DNA from: Flagellimonas meridianipacifica
Lineage (GTDB): Bacteria; Bacteroidota; Bacteroidia; Flavobacteriales; Flavobacteriaceae
Length of the DNA: 64,000 nucleotides
NCBI RefSeq assembly: GCF_003001695.1
Contig: NZ_PVYX01000001.1
Span: forward strand, 930,001-994,000
Reading direction: 5' to 3'
The position numbers and the translations under genes are program-made. Every line of letters begins with the position of its first letter. Positions within the stretch are counted from its first letter, which is position 1. Shown here one piece after another: positions 17,735 through 25,659 of the stretch. A model generated the notes under the pieces. The model worked only from the letters and a program-made list of their open reading frames with translations. It was not told where the DNA came from and did not search any database.

Positions 17735-19560
17735 GCCTTTGCTTGTTTAGGGTTTGGAAATTTTAGCAGAAACGTGGCACCTTGGTCCACCTCACTGATT
17801 ACTTCAATTTCAGCGTTCATTGCATCCATTTGATTTTTGGAAATAAAAAGACCGACCCCTTTGGCGTCTTTATTCCCATGAAAAGTTTTATACATACCAA
17901 AAAGTTTATCACCATGCCGCTCCATATCAATTCCTCTTCCATTATCCTTAAATGAGACTATAGTATTTCCATCTTTCTCATAGGCCTCCACAACAATACT
18001 CAGCTCTGTTTTGGGTTTTCTATATTTTAAACTGTTGGTAAGCAAATTCAAGAAAATACTTGATATATAAGGTTTCACGGCGTGAATCCTTAAATTATTT
18101 TCAATTTGGATGTCAATGCTTGGGGCAATTTCTTCAACATGTGCGTTTATGCCCTCCAAAACCTCGATCAACGTGGCTTTTATATGCACCCATTGTAAAT
18201 TGACATTAGGGTCTGACTGAATTTTAATTACCTCGTTCAATTGAACCACAGTTTCGTCCAAACGTTCGGAAGAAATTCGAATCATTTCCAAAAAACGTTG
18301 TTGTTTTTCGGGGTTGGTGTTCTCCAACAGCATTCCGGTCAGCATAGATAGGTTGCTTGAGTTGGACCGAAGATTGTGAGAAACGATATGGGCAAAATTC
18401 AACAAACTTTGATTTTGTTTTTCGGTGGTGTTAAGTAATTGTCGAAGTCTGTTATCCGCTTTTTTAATTCGGGAAACATCAGTGTTGGCCCCAACCATTC
18501 TAGTCGCGTTCCCTTTTTCGTCCCTGAACACTTTTCCCAATCCGTGAATATATCGTACAGACCCATCCGAGGTTTTAATCCTGAACTCGGTATTGAATTC
18601 CTTTTTTCCTTCAATAGCTTCTTGAACCGCCTGAAAGCTTCTTTCGCGATCATCAGGATGTATAGTACTCTCCCAGGCCTCAACCTCTCCCGAGAAATCT
18701 TCCTTGTTTACCTGGTATAAATCATACATGTTATCGTCCCAAACCAAAACGTTATTAACGATGTCGTAATCCCAAATACCAATATTCGAACTCTCGACGG
18801 CCACTCGCATTCGGTCTGTAAGCACCTGATATTTTATGCTTGCTCGTTTTGACTGATCAATATCTTGAAAGACTCCAAAAAGACGTGTAGCCTTCCCATT
18901 CACAATCTCTGTGCTACCTATTGAACGCACCCACTTTTCATTTCCTTGAGCTGTAACTATGATGAACTCTTCATCGAAAGAGCCCCCATTTTCAATGGTG
19001 TTTGAAACCAGTTCCATGATGCGTTCACGGTGCTCCCCTTTTTTGTAGAAGTTGATCCCACCCTCAAGGTCTGGGATGTAATCCTTGGGAACTTCGTGTA
19101 TCTCTTTGGTCATATCCGACCAATAAATTTTATTGTTGACCAAATCAACCTCCCAACTTCCGATTTTAGCGGTGTGCTCGGCTTGAACAGAAAGGTCAAA
19201 AGCTATTTTCTTTTGTGTGACATCTTCAAAATAAAGAAAGTATCCAGAATGTGAGACATCCGGATAGAGAACCAATTTGTGCCATCTCAATTCACCTTTT
19301 CTAGAGACATAGGAGACAAACTCGCTAATGGGCTTTTTCGGTAAAGATTTCTTCCTTCTGATTTCTTTAAGGGAATCGGGTATTCTTCCAATCAAATCTT
19401 CCAGATTGTTGGGAAGTCTATCTGCGCCCTGAAATCCGAAATAACCGTAGAACACATCAGAATGTTCTTTAATTTCAAATCGGTGGTCAACAAGAGCTAC
19501 AGGAAACGGAAGCTCCGACATTTCAATACTTGAACCAATCTTTAAACTCATGGAATCCAA
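17731..19560 (-). CDS. multi-PAS sensor histidine kinase
   Basis: A 609-residue kinase without membrane helices. Three PAS/PAC units occupy about 10-110, 125-240 and 250-370 (SWEVDLVNNKIYWSDM and IGIWDYDIVNNVLVWDDNM are typical PAS_3-type starts). A phosphoacceptor region follows with His395 in FAHIVSHNLRSN, then an HATPase domain with FLNLLTNSLKYRKP (N box), DNGRGIDME (G1) and KGVGLFISK (G2). This class is common in flavobacteria and pairs with single-domain regulators, as here, where the next gene overlaps by four bases. The signal is probably cytoplasmic, such as redox or a small ligand; nothing shows which. Confidence 0.92.
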   Translation of the reverse strand: MDSMSLKIGSSIEMSELPFPVALVDHRFEIKEHSDVFYGYFGFQGADRLPNNLEDLIGRIPDSLKEIRRKKSLPKKPISEFVSYVSRKGELRWHKLVLYPDVSHSGYFLYFEDVTQKKIAFDLSVQAEHTAKIGSWEVDLVNNKIYWSDMTKEIHEVPKDYIPDLEGGINFYKKGEHRERIMELVSNTIENGGSFDEEFIIVTAQGNEKWVRSIGSTEIVNGKATRLFGVFQDIDQSKRASIKYQVLTDRMRVAVESSNIGIWDYDIVNNVLVWDDNMYDLYQVNKEDFSGEVEAWESTIHPDDRERSFQAVQEAIEGKKEFNTEFRIKTSDGSVRYIHGLGKVFRDEKGNATRMVGANTDVSRIKKADNRLRQLLNTTEKQNQSLLNFAHIVSHNLRSNSSNLSMLTGMLLENTNPEKQQRFLEMIRISSERLDETVVQLNEVIKIQSDPNVNLQWVHIKATLIEVLEGINAHVEEIAPSIDIQIENNLRIHAVKPYISSIFLNLLTNSLKYRKPKTELSIVVEAYEKDGNTIVSFKDNGRGIDMERHGDKLFGMYKTFHGNKDAKGVGLFISKNQMDAMNAEIEVISEVDQGATFLLKFPNPKQAKA

Positions 19561-19604
19561 TAGAATAGTCCAAATAGAACGTCAGATTTTTCTTAAAATT
19601 GTTG

Positions 19605-19988
19605 TCAGCTAAAAATATCGACTTCCCAGGGCAGAAACATCGTATTATTTGTAAAAATCAACCTCAATCCATTAAGGGTAAAATCCGGTTTGTAAAAACT
19701 GGAAGCCCCTATTTGTTTGTTCGCACCCACTAGGAAAAAAACACAAATCTTGTTTCTTTCCTTTTTTAGAAGAATTTCGAGCTGTTTAAACTCAATACTT
19801 AGCTCCAAACACCTTAAAAAGACTTTAGTCAAAATTGAATACCCAATGTGTTTTTCAACAAGGGTTTTTACTCTATTGGTAGTATTTACCCCTAAGTTTC
19901 CATAGGAAATAATCTCTTGAAAGTCTTGAGTGTTTCTGAGGCCTTCCCATGCCCCTTCATCATTTAATTCCTGAAAACAGTCTGCCAT
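19605..19988 (-). CDS. hypothetical protein upstream of PAS kinase
   Basis: A protein of about 127 residues starting MADCFQELND; a longer start three codons upstream at 19997 is possible. It has amphipathic helices in the middle (VKTLVEKHIGYSILTKVFL) and a beta-rich C-terminus. I do not recognise a family. It lies 44 bases upstream of the PAS kinase on the same strand and may be the first gene of a three-gene signalling operon. The codon pattern looks coding, but I am only moderately sure. Confidence 0.5.
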   Translation of the reverse strand: MADCFQELNDEGAWEGLRNTQDFQEIISYGNLGVNTTNRVKTLVEKHIGYSILTKVFLRCLELSIEFKQLEILLKKERNKICVFFLVGANKQIGASSFYKPDFTLNGLRLIFTNNTMFLPWEVDIFS

Positions 19989-19997
19989 AATACACAT

Positions 19998-20332
19998 TTT
20001 GCGAATTAATCATATAGAATGGCACTTTGAAGTATATGGCAATAAACCTATGAACCAAATAACGATTCAGGTATTTTCTGCGTAGTAGTTGTGGTTTTCG
20101 CACTCAAATATAAGAAATATATTACGGGTGTTTCTGCTTGCTAAATCAAGCTAGGTTCAACTATATCAACCAAAAAAAGCTTTACAGCCTACCAGTTTAA
20201 AGAGAGTTGTAATTCTTCTTTATGATAAATGCTCTTATGTTTTTTTAGTTTTCGATTTTTTGAAAATCAATTGTTCGCTAAAATCAGATTTAAATGAATG
20301 TCTTTTACATAAAAGTGAAAAGAACATGTTCT
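19998..20332. other. intergenic region, nothing recognised
   Basis: About 335 AT-rich bases between two minus-strand genes. I see no convincing reading frame, RNA gene, repeat or terminator. It should contain the promoter for the kinase operon, but no clean TAnnTTTG box stands out. Confidence 0.4.
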
Positions 20333-20698
20333 TCAAAGCAACTTCGGATTCGGATAATGATCGGACTGGTCTTCGCTAGTATTATCTAGACAAGTGAAGT
20401 CCTTTTCAACCAAAAGGGATAAAGAAGACGCGTCATTCCAATCCACCGAATTACTATAACCAACCCTGTTACTGGTAGCCCAAGTGGATAGTTCCTCTTG
20501 GGGCATGTAAATGGTAATTCTGTTATTCAAAAAATCAGCTTCCAATTCGTTAATCCCCTCTTTACCCTTAAGGGTATAGATTAGGGTATTACCAGCAAAT
20601 TTCGTGGTCTCCTCGTAAAAACCCTTGTTGCAAAAGGTTTCCACTTCAGTCTTGGTCAATCGAAACCGTACCGAGTTGCCCTTGATTCTAATCTTCAT
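20333..20698 (-). CDS. DUF7009-like conserved protein
   Basis: A 121-residue protein beginning MKIRIKGNSVRFRLTKTEVETF, which I associate with a small conserved Bacteroidota family (DUF7009) of unknown function. It is predominantly beta (NTLIYTLKGKEG, NNRITIYMPQEEL) with a short acidic C-terminal tail. There is no signal or membrane segment, so it is probably cytoplasmic. It lies 14 bases downstream of a broken kinase fragment on the same strand. The family name comes from memory of the N-terminal motif and should be treated as likely, not certain. Confidence 0.65.
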   Translation of the reverse strand: MKIRIKGNSVRFRLTKTEVETFCNKGFYEETTKFAGNTLIYTLKGKEGINELEADFLNNRITIYMPQEELSTWATSNRVGYSNSVDWNDASSLSLLVEKDFTCLDNTSEDQSDHYPNPKLL

Positions 20699-20712
20699 GT
20701 TCTTTCTATATT

Positions 20713-21074
20713 TTATTTGTCTATAACTACCTCTTCAACTTTATAGTTAATGGCAACCCTAATGCCTTCACCTGGTATAGAGTTGATAAACAGACGTCCG
20801 TTAATATAATTGATTCGTTCTTTCATGAAAAAGACACCTATGCCCCTTCACTGTTCTTTTTGGTCACCTTATCCAAAACTGAAGGGTCAAAACCTTTGCA
20901 ATCATCATCAATTACAACACTTAAGAGCCCATCAGCATGGTTGAGGGTAACCAAAATATAGTTCGCTTCCGAATACTTTATAGCATTATTGACCGCCTCT
21001 TGGGTCACCCTATAAATGTTCGCAAAGAAATAAGGAAACAAATCCAATGTAAAATTTATTCCTGGCTTATTACG
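20713..21074 (-). pseudogene. frameshifted, 5'-truncated histidine-kinase ATPase domain
   Basis: The minus strand encodes a NarL-class HATPase domain in two frames. The first reads FANIYRVTQEAVNNAIKYSE (N box) through VIDDDCKGFDP to KKNSEGA and a stop at 20838-20840. Shifting one frame at that point continues GIGVFFMKERINYINGRLF and ends at 20713. Together they form one normal domain (G1 and G2 boxes), broken by an apparent one-base loss in the GAAGGGGC run. The dimerisation and sensor parts upstream are missing; an in-frame stop at 21075-21077 closes the frame. This is a decaying remnant, unless the missing base is a sequencing error. Confidence 0.75.
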
Positions 21075-21106
21075 TTATAGAGGTGTCTTCCTAGAAAAAG
21101 ATACGA

Positions 21107-21856
21107 ATGTTCTCGAAGAAATATTTATTTGGCATTTTTTTCTTACTCCTTATCTCTCCAATCTTTTGCCTTGGCCAATATCAAGTAATTCTCGATTCCA
21201 CCTTTTTTAATGAGCGTACGGAAAGGCAGCGGCTTACCATAAAAAAAATGGCTATCCCGGTTGGGCTGACAGCTACCGCCTTGCTGATGACCAACGGTGA
21301 TTTTGAGCAGGGATTGCAACCTAAAGTCAATCGTAACTTAAGAACAAATATCGATGATTATACAAGGTTTGCTCCCCTGGCTGTGATGTATATTTCTGAC
21401 GGTTTGGGCGCAAAAGCCGAGAACCATTGGTTTGACCAAACAAAGAATGCAGGACTGTCGTTACTACTTACACAGGCAATTACCACTGGCCTAAAAATAA
21501 ATATCGATAAGGAAAGACCTAATGGCGCAAATGAGGAAGCGTTCCCCTCAGGGCATACCTCTCTGGCTTTTGCAAGTGCAACTGTGCTCCATGAAGAATT
21601 CAAAAATACCGAACCCATTTTAGCCTATTCCGGTTATGCTTTTGCTATAAGCACGGCATACCTACGTATGGCTAAGAATAAACATTGGCTCTCTGATGTA
21701 ATCCTGGGCTCCGCCCTGGGCATTGCCGTGACCAAGCTAGTCTACCACTTCGACTATCTTTTCTCTTGGAATCCTTTCAAGAAATCAGATAGGTTGCTAA
21801 TCGCTCCAACTGTGAGTCAAGAGGGGGCCGGAGCATACTTTTCTTTTAGATTTTAA
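21107..21856 (+). CDS. PAP2-family phosphatase
   Basis: A 249-residue exported or membrane-associated acid phosphatase-like protein with a signal sequence (ending near PIFCLGQ). The three PAP2 motifs are present: KINIDKERP, PSGHTSLAF and the AYLRMAKNKHWLSDV region holding the catalytic His and the Asp. Family members dephosphorylate lipid phosphates such as undecaprenyl pyrophosphate or phosphatidic acid, or small phosphoesters. Only one or two hydrophobic segments are strong, so a periplasmic or outer-membrane form is likely. Transcribed away from the kinase remnant. The substrate is not predictable. Confidence 0.88.
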   Translation: MFSKKYLFGIFFLLLISPIFCLGQYQVILDSTFFNERTERQRLTIKKMAIPVGLTATALLMTNGDFEQGLQPKVNRNLRTNIDDYTRFAPLAVMYISDGLGAKAENHWFDQTKNAGLSLLLTQAITTGLKINIDKERPNGANEEAFPSGHTSLAFASATVLHEEFKNTEPILAYSGYAFAISTAYLRMAKNKHWLSDVILGSALGIAVTKLVYHFDYLFSWNPFKKSDRLLIAPTVSQEGAGAYFSFRF

Positions 21857-21915
21857 TCCTCCTAGGAAACAGACTTTAGCTCCGCGCTTAGCCCTTGATT
21901 TTTCCCTTTGGTTAA

Positions 21916-21935
21916 AAATCAGGATGTCCTGATTT
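21916..21935. repeat. perfect inverted repeat after PAP2 phosphatase
   Basis: AAATCAGGATGTCCTGATTT is an 8-bp stem with a 4-base ATGT loop (10-bp palindrome apart from the central bases), 59 bases after the phosphatase stop codon. No T-tract follows on the plus strand, so it is a weak terminator candidate or an element end. Confidence 0.4.
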
Positions 21936-22109
21936 CCAATAGAAGAAGGAAAATACGTTTGCTGCTTGTCTTTTAATGCCCAGGAAATAATTCACCCAGA
22001 ACTTGCCCAGCTAGATGAAGATTTGGAATACAAATTGTATTCATTAAGCAATATTTATTATCAGCAAAGAACTAATGAACCACTGATTAAAAACTTTAAG
22101 TCCTTATGA
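21933..22109 (+). pseudogene. possible C-terminal remnant of a decayed gene
   Basis: A 58-codon open stretch without a start codon reads PIEEGKYVCCLSFNAQEI, then LAQLDEDLEYKLYSLSNIYY and a stop. The composition looks like real protein, with a helical Leu/Asp/Glu pattern, but the 5' part is absent and a stop precedes it. No family is recognised; it could also be chance. Confidence 0.3.
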
Positions 22110-22379
22110 TTTTGGTTTTAAGTTTTTATCTTAGAGTAGATTGTGCTTATATCTATTTTGCTCTATTTTGGCAAGCGAATCTAGTTTTTGCGTTGCAAGC
22201 ATCTCAAACTTGCCAAACTAATACTATGGGAGCTAAGCAAAAGATAGAATTCTGAGTGAATCGGGTCATTTTTTTTCTGAGCCATGAAGTAAAAAGTTTG
22301 AATTACAAAGCATCTTCGCAAGCTTCCTATTGAAATAAAAAAACGCAATCATCAAGTATCTGTGATGTTGCGTTTAACG

Positions 22380-22453
22380 TGGTCCCACCTGGGCTCGAAC
22401 CAGGGACCCCCTGATTATGAGTCAGGTGCTCTAACCAACTGAGCTATAGGACC
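22380..22453 (-). tRNA. tRNA with CAU anticodon (Met, or Ile decoded by lysidine)
   Basis: On the minus strand a full cloverleaf can be folded: acceptor GGTCCTA with TGGGACC, D-arm AGCTCAGTTGGTTAGAGC, anticodon stem CCTGA/TCAGG around loop CTCATAA (anticodon CAT), variable GGGTC, and T-arm CCTGGTTCGAGCCCAGG. The discriminator is A, and CCA is not encoded. Elongator Met and the AUA-reading Ile tRNA share this anticodon and cannot be separated with certainty by eye. The acceptor stem does not have an initiator-type unpaired first base. Confidence 0.92.
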
Positions 22454-22512
22454 TCCCTTTAAGGGGATGCAATATTAGCATTTATTTTGCTACACCGCAA
22501 GGTTTTGATGGT

Positions 22513-22920
22513 TTATGACTCCTTAATATCTTGGCAAAGCTCTACCAATACTCCGTTGGTTCCTTTCGGATGTAAAAAGGCGACCTGCTTGTTGTCTGCT
22601 CCTTTTTTAGGAAATCCCGGTAGAATCACAAAGCCCTCCCCTTCCAAACGCTTCATTTCGGTTTCCAAATCTTCAACTGCAAAGGCTATATGGTGAATCC
22701 CTTCCCCCTTTTTCTCAAGAAACTTGGCTATAGGACTATCCGGATTTGTAGCTTCCAACAATTCAATCTTGTTAGGGCCCGACTTAAAAAAGGAAGTTCG
22801 AACACCCTCCGAGGCCACCTCTTCAATTTTGTAGTGTTCTTCACCAAAAAGACTTTTGAATAACACATTGGAAGCTTCTAAATCTTTTACGGCTATACCG
22901 ATATGCTCTATTTTGTTCAT
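22513..22920 (-). CDS. mce: methylmalonyl-CoA epimerase
   Basis: A 135-residue glyoxalase-fold (VOC) protein that interconverts (R)- and (S)-methylmalonyl-CoA, linking propionate and branched-chain or odd-chain breakdown to succinyl-CoA. Metal-binding positions are visible in IEHIGIAVKD (His5), KIELLEATNPDSPIAKFLEKK (landmark region near residues 52-72), GIHHIAFAVED and the C-terminal GVLVELCQ. The length is typical of the bacterial enzyme. It is a single gene downstream (in its direction) of rbfA's divergent start, about 95 bases apart. Confidence 0.93.
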   Translation of the reverse strand: MNKIEHIGIAVKDLEASNVLFKSLFGEEHYKIEEVASEGVRTSFFKSGPNKIELLEATNPDSPIAKFLEKKGEGIHHIAFAVEDLETEMKRLEGEGFVILPGFPKKGADNKQVAFLHPKGTNGVLVELCQDIKES

Positions 22921-23002
22921 GATGCGCTTGGTTTACAGTACATTTTGGTCAAAATTACATACTGTTCCCTTAACCAATCATGAGGTTAGTCATTAATTGA
23001 CG

Positions 23003-23010
23003 TATTTTTG
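23003..23010 (+). promoter_or_regulatory. -7 promoter box immediately before rbfA
   Basis: TATTTTTG matches the Bacteroidota -7 consensus TAnnTTTG exactly and ends only five bases before the rbfA ATG at 23016. If used, transcription would begin at or within a few bases of the start codon, so the message would be leaderless or nearly so. A -33 element is not clear. Confidence 0.45.
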
Positions 23011-23015
23011 CCTCA

Positions 23016-23408
23016 ATGGAATCACAACGACAGCGAAAAATAGCGGGAATCATTCAAAAAGACATTGTGGATATTCTTCAACGTGCCGCAATAGATGGTG
23101 GCTTAAAAGGCACTCTGATTTCAGTTACCAAGGTAAATGTCACTGTGGATCTATCTATAGCAAAAGTCTACATCAGTATTTTTCCAAATAACAAGGCCAA
23201 AGAGTTGCTCGAAGGTATAAAATCCAATCAAGCACTAATCAGATATGAGCTTGCTCAACGTACCAAAAACCAATTAAGAAGGGTTCCTGAGCTCAGTTTT
23301 TTTCTAGACGATTCCCTGGATTACATAGATAAGATTGAAAAATCTCTCAAGGGCGAAGAAAACCCAATTGACAACAGAGATTTATTGGATAAACGCAAGA
23401 AATCCTGA
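23016..23408 (+). CDS. rbfA: 30S ribosome-binding factor A
   Basis: A 130-residue protein that binds the immature 30S subunit near the 5' helix of 16S rRNA and assists its late maturation and cold adaptation. The sequence has the KH-like fold pattern, starting RQRKIAGIIQKDIVDIL, with VTKVNVTVDLSIAKVYISIF in the middle and RRVPELSFFLDDSLDYIDKIEKS near the end, all diagnostic. The start is supported by a good -7 box a few bases upstream. It is followed after 2 bases by a permease gene, and the two are probably cotranscribed. Confidence 0.95.
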   Translation: MESQRQRKIAGIIQKDIVDILQRAAIDGGLKGTLISVTKVNVTVDLSIAKVYISIFPNNKAKELLEGIKSNQALIRYELAQRTKNQLRRVPELSFFLDDSLDYIDKIEKSLKGEENPIDNRDLLDKRKKS

Positions 23409-23410
23409 TT

Positions 23411-24619
23411 TTGAATTTTCCCTTCTACATAGCTAAGCGTTATCTAAGGTCAAGGAGTAGTCAAAACGCGGTCAATATTATCAACTTTATTACTTTTTTG
23501 GTTATTGTTATTGGGTCTGCTGCCCTGTTTGTTGTGCTATCCGCTTTTGCTGGCCTTAAAACTTTTAGTTTATCGTTTACCAATACCTTTGATCCCGACC
23601 TAAAGGCCCTACCAGTTACTGGGAAGCATTTTTCCATTCTGCCAGATGAAGCGCGAAAATTGGACCAAATAGAAGGATTGGCCCATTTTTCAAAAGAACT
23701 GGAAGAACGTGCCTATCTCAATTTTAGAGGAAAAAGCACTATAGGCTATATTAAAGGTGTTGATGGCAATTATCGTTCTGTTACTGGGGTTGACAGCACT
23801 CTATATTTTGGAAATTGGGGGGTTATCGAACAAAACGCAGTAATCGGGATTGGCATCTACAACCTTTTAGGTGTGCCTCCAGATAATTACCAAAGTCCTA
23901 TGTCCGTTCTCGTACCTAAACCTGGAAAGGGCTCCATATCTCAACAAGGCTTAAATGCCAAACCCTACAATCAACTTCCTCTTGTGGTTAGCGGGGTCTA
24001 TGCGGTAGAGGAGAATTTGGACAAAAAATATGTGTTTACCACACTTAATTTAGTTCAGCAGTTATTGGAAAAAGACAGCACACAGATTTCTGGTATAAAT
24101 TTTAAGTTGCTGCCCGAAGCTTCTTTAGATGATGTTAAGAACGATATTCGGACAGTCCTTGGGGACAAGGTGCTCTTGTTGAATCGACAACAACTGAATG
24201 GTACTCTGTATCGCATGCTCAATACGGAAAACTTAGCCACATATTTGATTTTTACTTTGGTTCTTATCATTGCTTTATTCAATGTTGTGGGTGCCATCAT
24301 TATGATGATTCTGGACAAACAACAAAACTCCAAGACCTTGTTTAGTTTGGGAGCAACAATAAAAGAACTTCGCTCAGTCTATTTTATACAAGGACTGTTG
24401 GTGACAACCCTCGGCGGGTGTATCGGGGTATTGATTGGAAGCCTGCTCATTGGAAGTCAAATCGCTTTGGGTTGGTTGAAAATCACCCCATCCCTCGCCT
24501 ACCCTGTAGAATTTAATTTTAGCAATCTGATTGTGGTTTTGGCCACGATAGTAGTTTTGGGATTCATTTCATCGAAAATAGCAAGTAGCCGAATTTCCAG
24601 AAAACTGATTGAAGCCTAG
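23411..24619 (+). CDS. FtsX-like ABC transporter permease (LolC/LolE type)
   Basis: A 402-residue permease with an N-terminal membrane helix (FITFLVIVIGSAALFVVLSAFAGLK), a large periplasmic MacB-like domain (about 55-270) and three C-terminal helices typical of FtsX permeases. The AKRYLRSRSSQNAVNIINFI start is characteristic of LolE/LolC homologues in Bacteroidota, which extract lipoproteins from the inner membrane. The ATPase partner is not here. The frame opens with TTG two bases after the rbfA stop; no upstream ATG is available, so a TTG start is likely. Its stop codon shares a CTAG palindrome with the convergent dusB stop. Confidence 0.85.
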   Translation: MNFPFYIAKRYLRSRSSQNAVNIINFITFLVIVIGSAALFVVLSAFAGLKTFSLSFTNTFDPDLKALPVTGKHFSILPDEARKLDQIEGLAHFSKELEERAYLNFRGKSTIGYIKGVDGNYRSVTGVDSTLYFGNWGVIEQNAVIGIGIYNLLGVPPDNYQSPMSVLVPKPGKGSISQQGLNAKPYNQLPLVVSGVYAVEENLDKKYVFTTLNLVQQLLEKDSTQISGINFKLLPEASLDDVKNDIRTVLGDKVLLLNRQQLNGTLYRMLNTENLATYLIFTLVLIIALFNVVGAIIMMILDKQQNSKTLFSLGATIKELRSVYFIQGLLVTTLGGCIGVLIGSLLIGSQIALGWLKITPSLAYPVEFNFSNLIVVLATIVVLGFISSKIASSRISRKLIEA

Positions 24620-25608
24620 GCGAACTGATAATCGCCAAACTTCTCCTGCACCTCATCAAAAGCAGCAAAAACATCCACGGCATCATCGCTGGTAACCATC
24701 TTCATCCTATACTCTTTGAAATGAGGAATTCCTTTGAAGTAATTGGTATAATGACGACGTGTTTCGAATACCGCCAACTTCTCCCCTTTCCAATCAATCG
24801 CCATTTGCAAATGCCTCCGGGCCGCTTCTACCCGTTCAGACATCGTTGGAGGCTCTAAATGTGTTCCAGTTTCAAAATAATGTTTTACTTCTTTGAAAAA
24901 CCATGGATTTCCTATACTGGCACGACCAATCATAGCTCCGTCCAAACCAAAATCGTCCCGCATACGCATTGCGGCTTCGGGAGAATCTACATCTCCATTT
25001 CCGAATACAGGAATATGCATTCTTGAATTGTTTTTTACTTGGGCAATTGGTTTCCAATCTGCAGAACCTTTGTACATCTGCACCCGGGTCCGCCCATGAA
25101 TGGATATGGCCTGAATACCAACATCCTGTAAACGTTCCGCCACCTCAACAATCTTGATTGTGTTTTGATCCCAACCCAAACGGGTTTTTACCGTAACTGG
25201 CAATTTTGTCCGTTTCACAATTTCACTGGTCAGCTTGACCATCAAAGGTATGTCGCGCAATATTCCAGCTCCAGCGTTCTTGCATACCACTTTTTTTACA
25301 GGACAGCCGAAGTTAATGTCAATAATATCTGGATTGGATTTTTCGACAATATCCACTGCCTGAAGCATAGAGTCCAATTCGGCTCCAAAAATTTGAATGC
25401 CTACAGGTCTCTCTTTTTCATAAATGTCCAGCTTGATGACGCTCTTTGCGGCATCTCTAATCAAACCTTCTGAAGAAATGAATTCTGTATATACCACATC
25501 AGCACCTTGTTCCTTGCAAAGTGCTCTAAACGGAGGATCACTTACGTCTTCCATAGGTGCTAAGAGCAATGGGAAGTCCGGAAGCTCTATGTGGGCAATA
25601 TTTGGCAA
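24616..25608 (-). CDS. dusB: tRNA-dihydrouridine synthase
   Basis: A 330-residue FMN enzyme that reduces uridines in the D-loop of tRNA. The TIM-barrel carries LLAPMEDVSDPPFRALC (FMN site), INFGCPVKKVV with the catalytic Cys, TVKTRLGW, SIHGRTR, and GNGDVDSPE followed by GAMIGRASIGNPWFF; a C-terminal helical domain follows. The length is normal. It is labelled dusB by resemblance to the bacterial DusB group; the exact Dus subtype is less certain than the family. It converges with the permease gene with a 4-base overlap. The upstream gene on the same strand starts 50 bases away. Confidence 0.93.
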   Translation of the reverse strand: MPNIAHIELPDFPLLLAPMEDVSDPPFRALCKEQGADVVYTEFISSEGLIRDAAKSVIKLDIYEKERPVGIQIFGAELDSMLQAVDIVEKSNPDIIDINFGCPVKKVVCKNAGAGILRDIPLMVKLTSEIVKRTKLPVTVKTRLGWDQNTIKIVEVAERLQDVGIQAISIHGRTRVQMYKGSADWKPIAQVKNNSRMHIPVFGNGDVDSPEAAMRMRDDFGLDGAMIGRASIGNPWFFKEVKHYFETGTHLEPPTMSERVEAARRHLQMAIDWKGEKLAVFETRRHYTNYFKGIPHFKEYRMKMVTSDDAVDVFAAFDEVQEKFGDYQFA

Positions 25609-25659
25609 TTCTTTTGTTTTTTGGAACGCAAAAATACAAAATAGAAGAAAATCAGGTAG

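Larger units (their letters stand above)
21857..22379. other. intergenic region with palindrome and gene remnant
   Basis: About 520 bases without an intact gene. It contains an inverted repeat at 21916-21935 and a startless reading-frame fragment at 21933-22109, both listed separately. The remaining 270 bases before the tRNA are AT-rich and show nothing recognisable. Confidence 0.5.
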
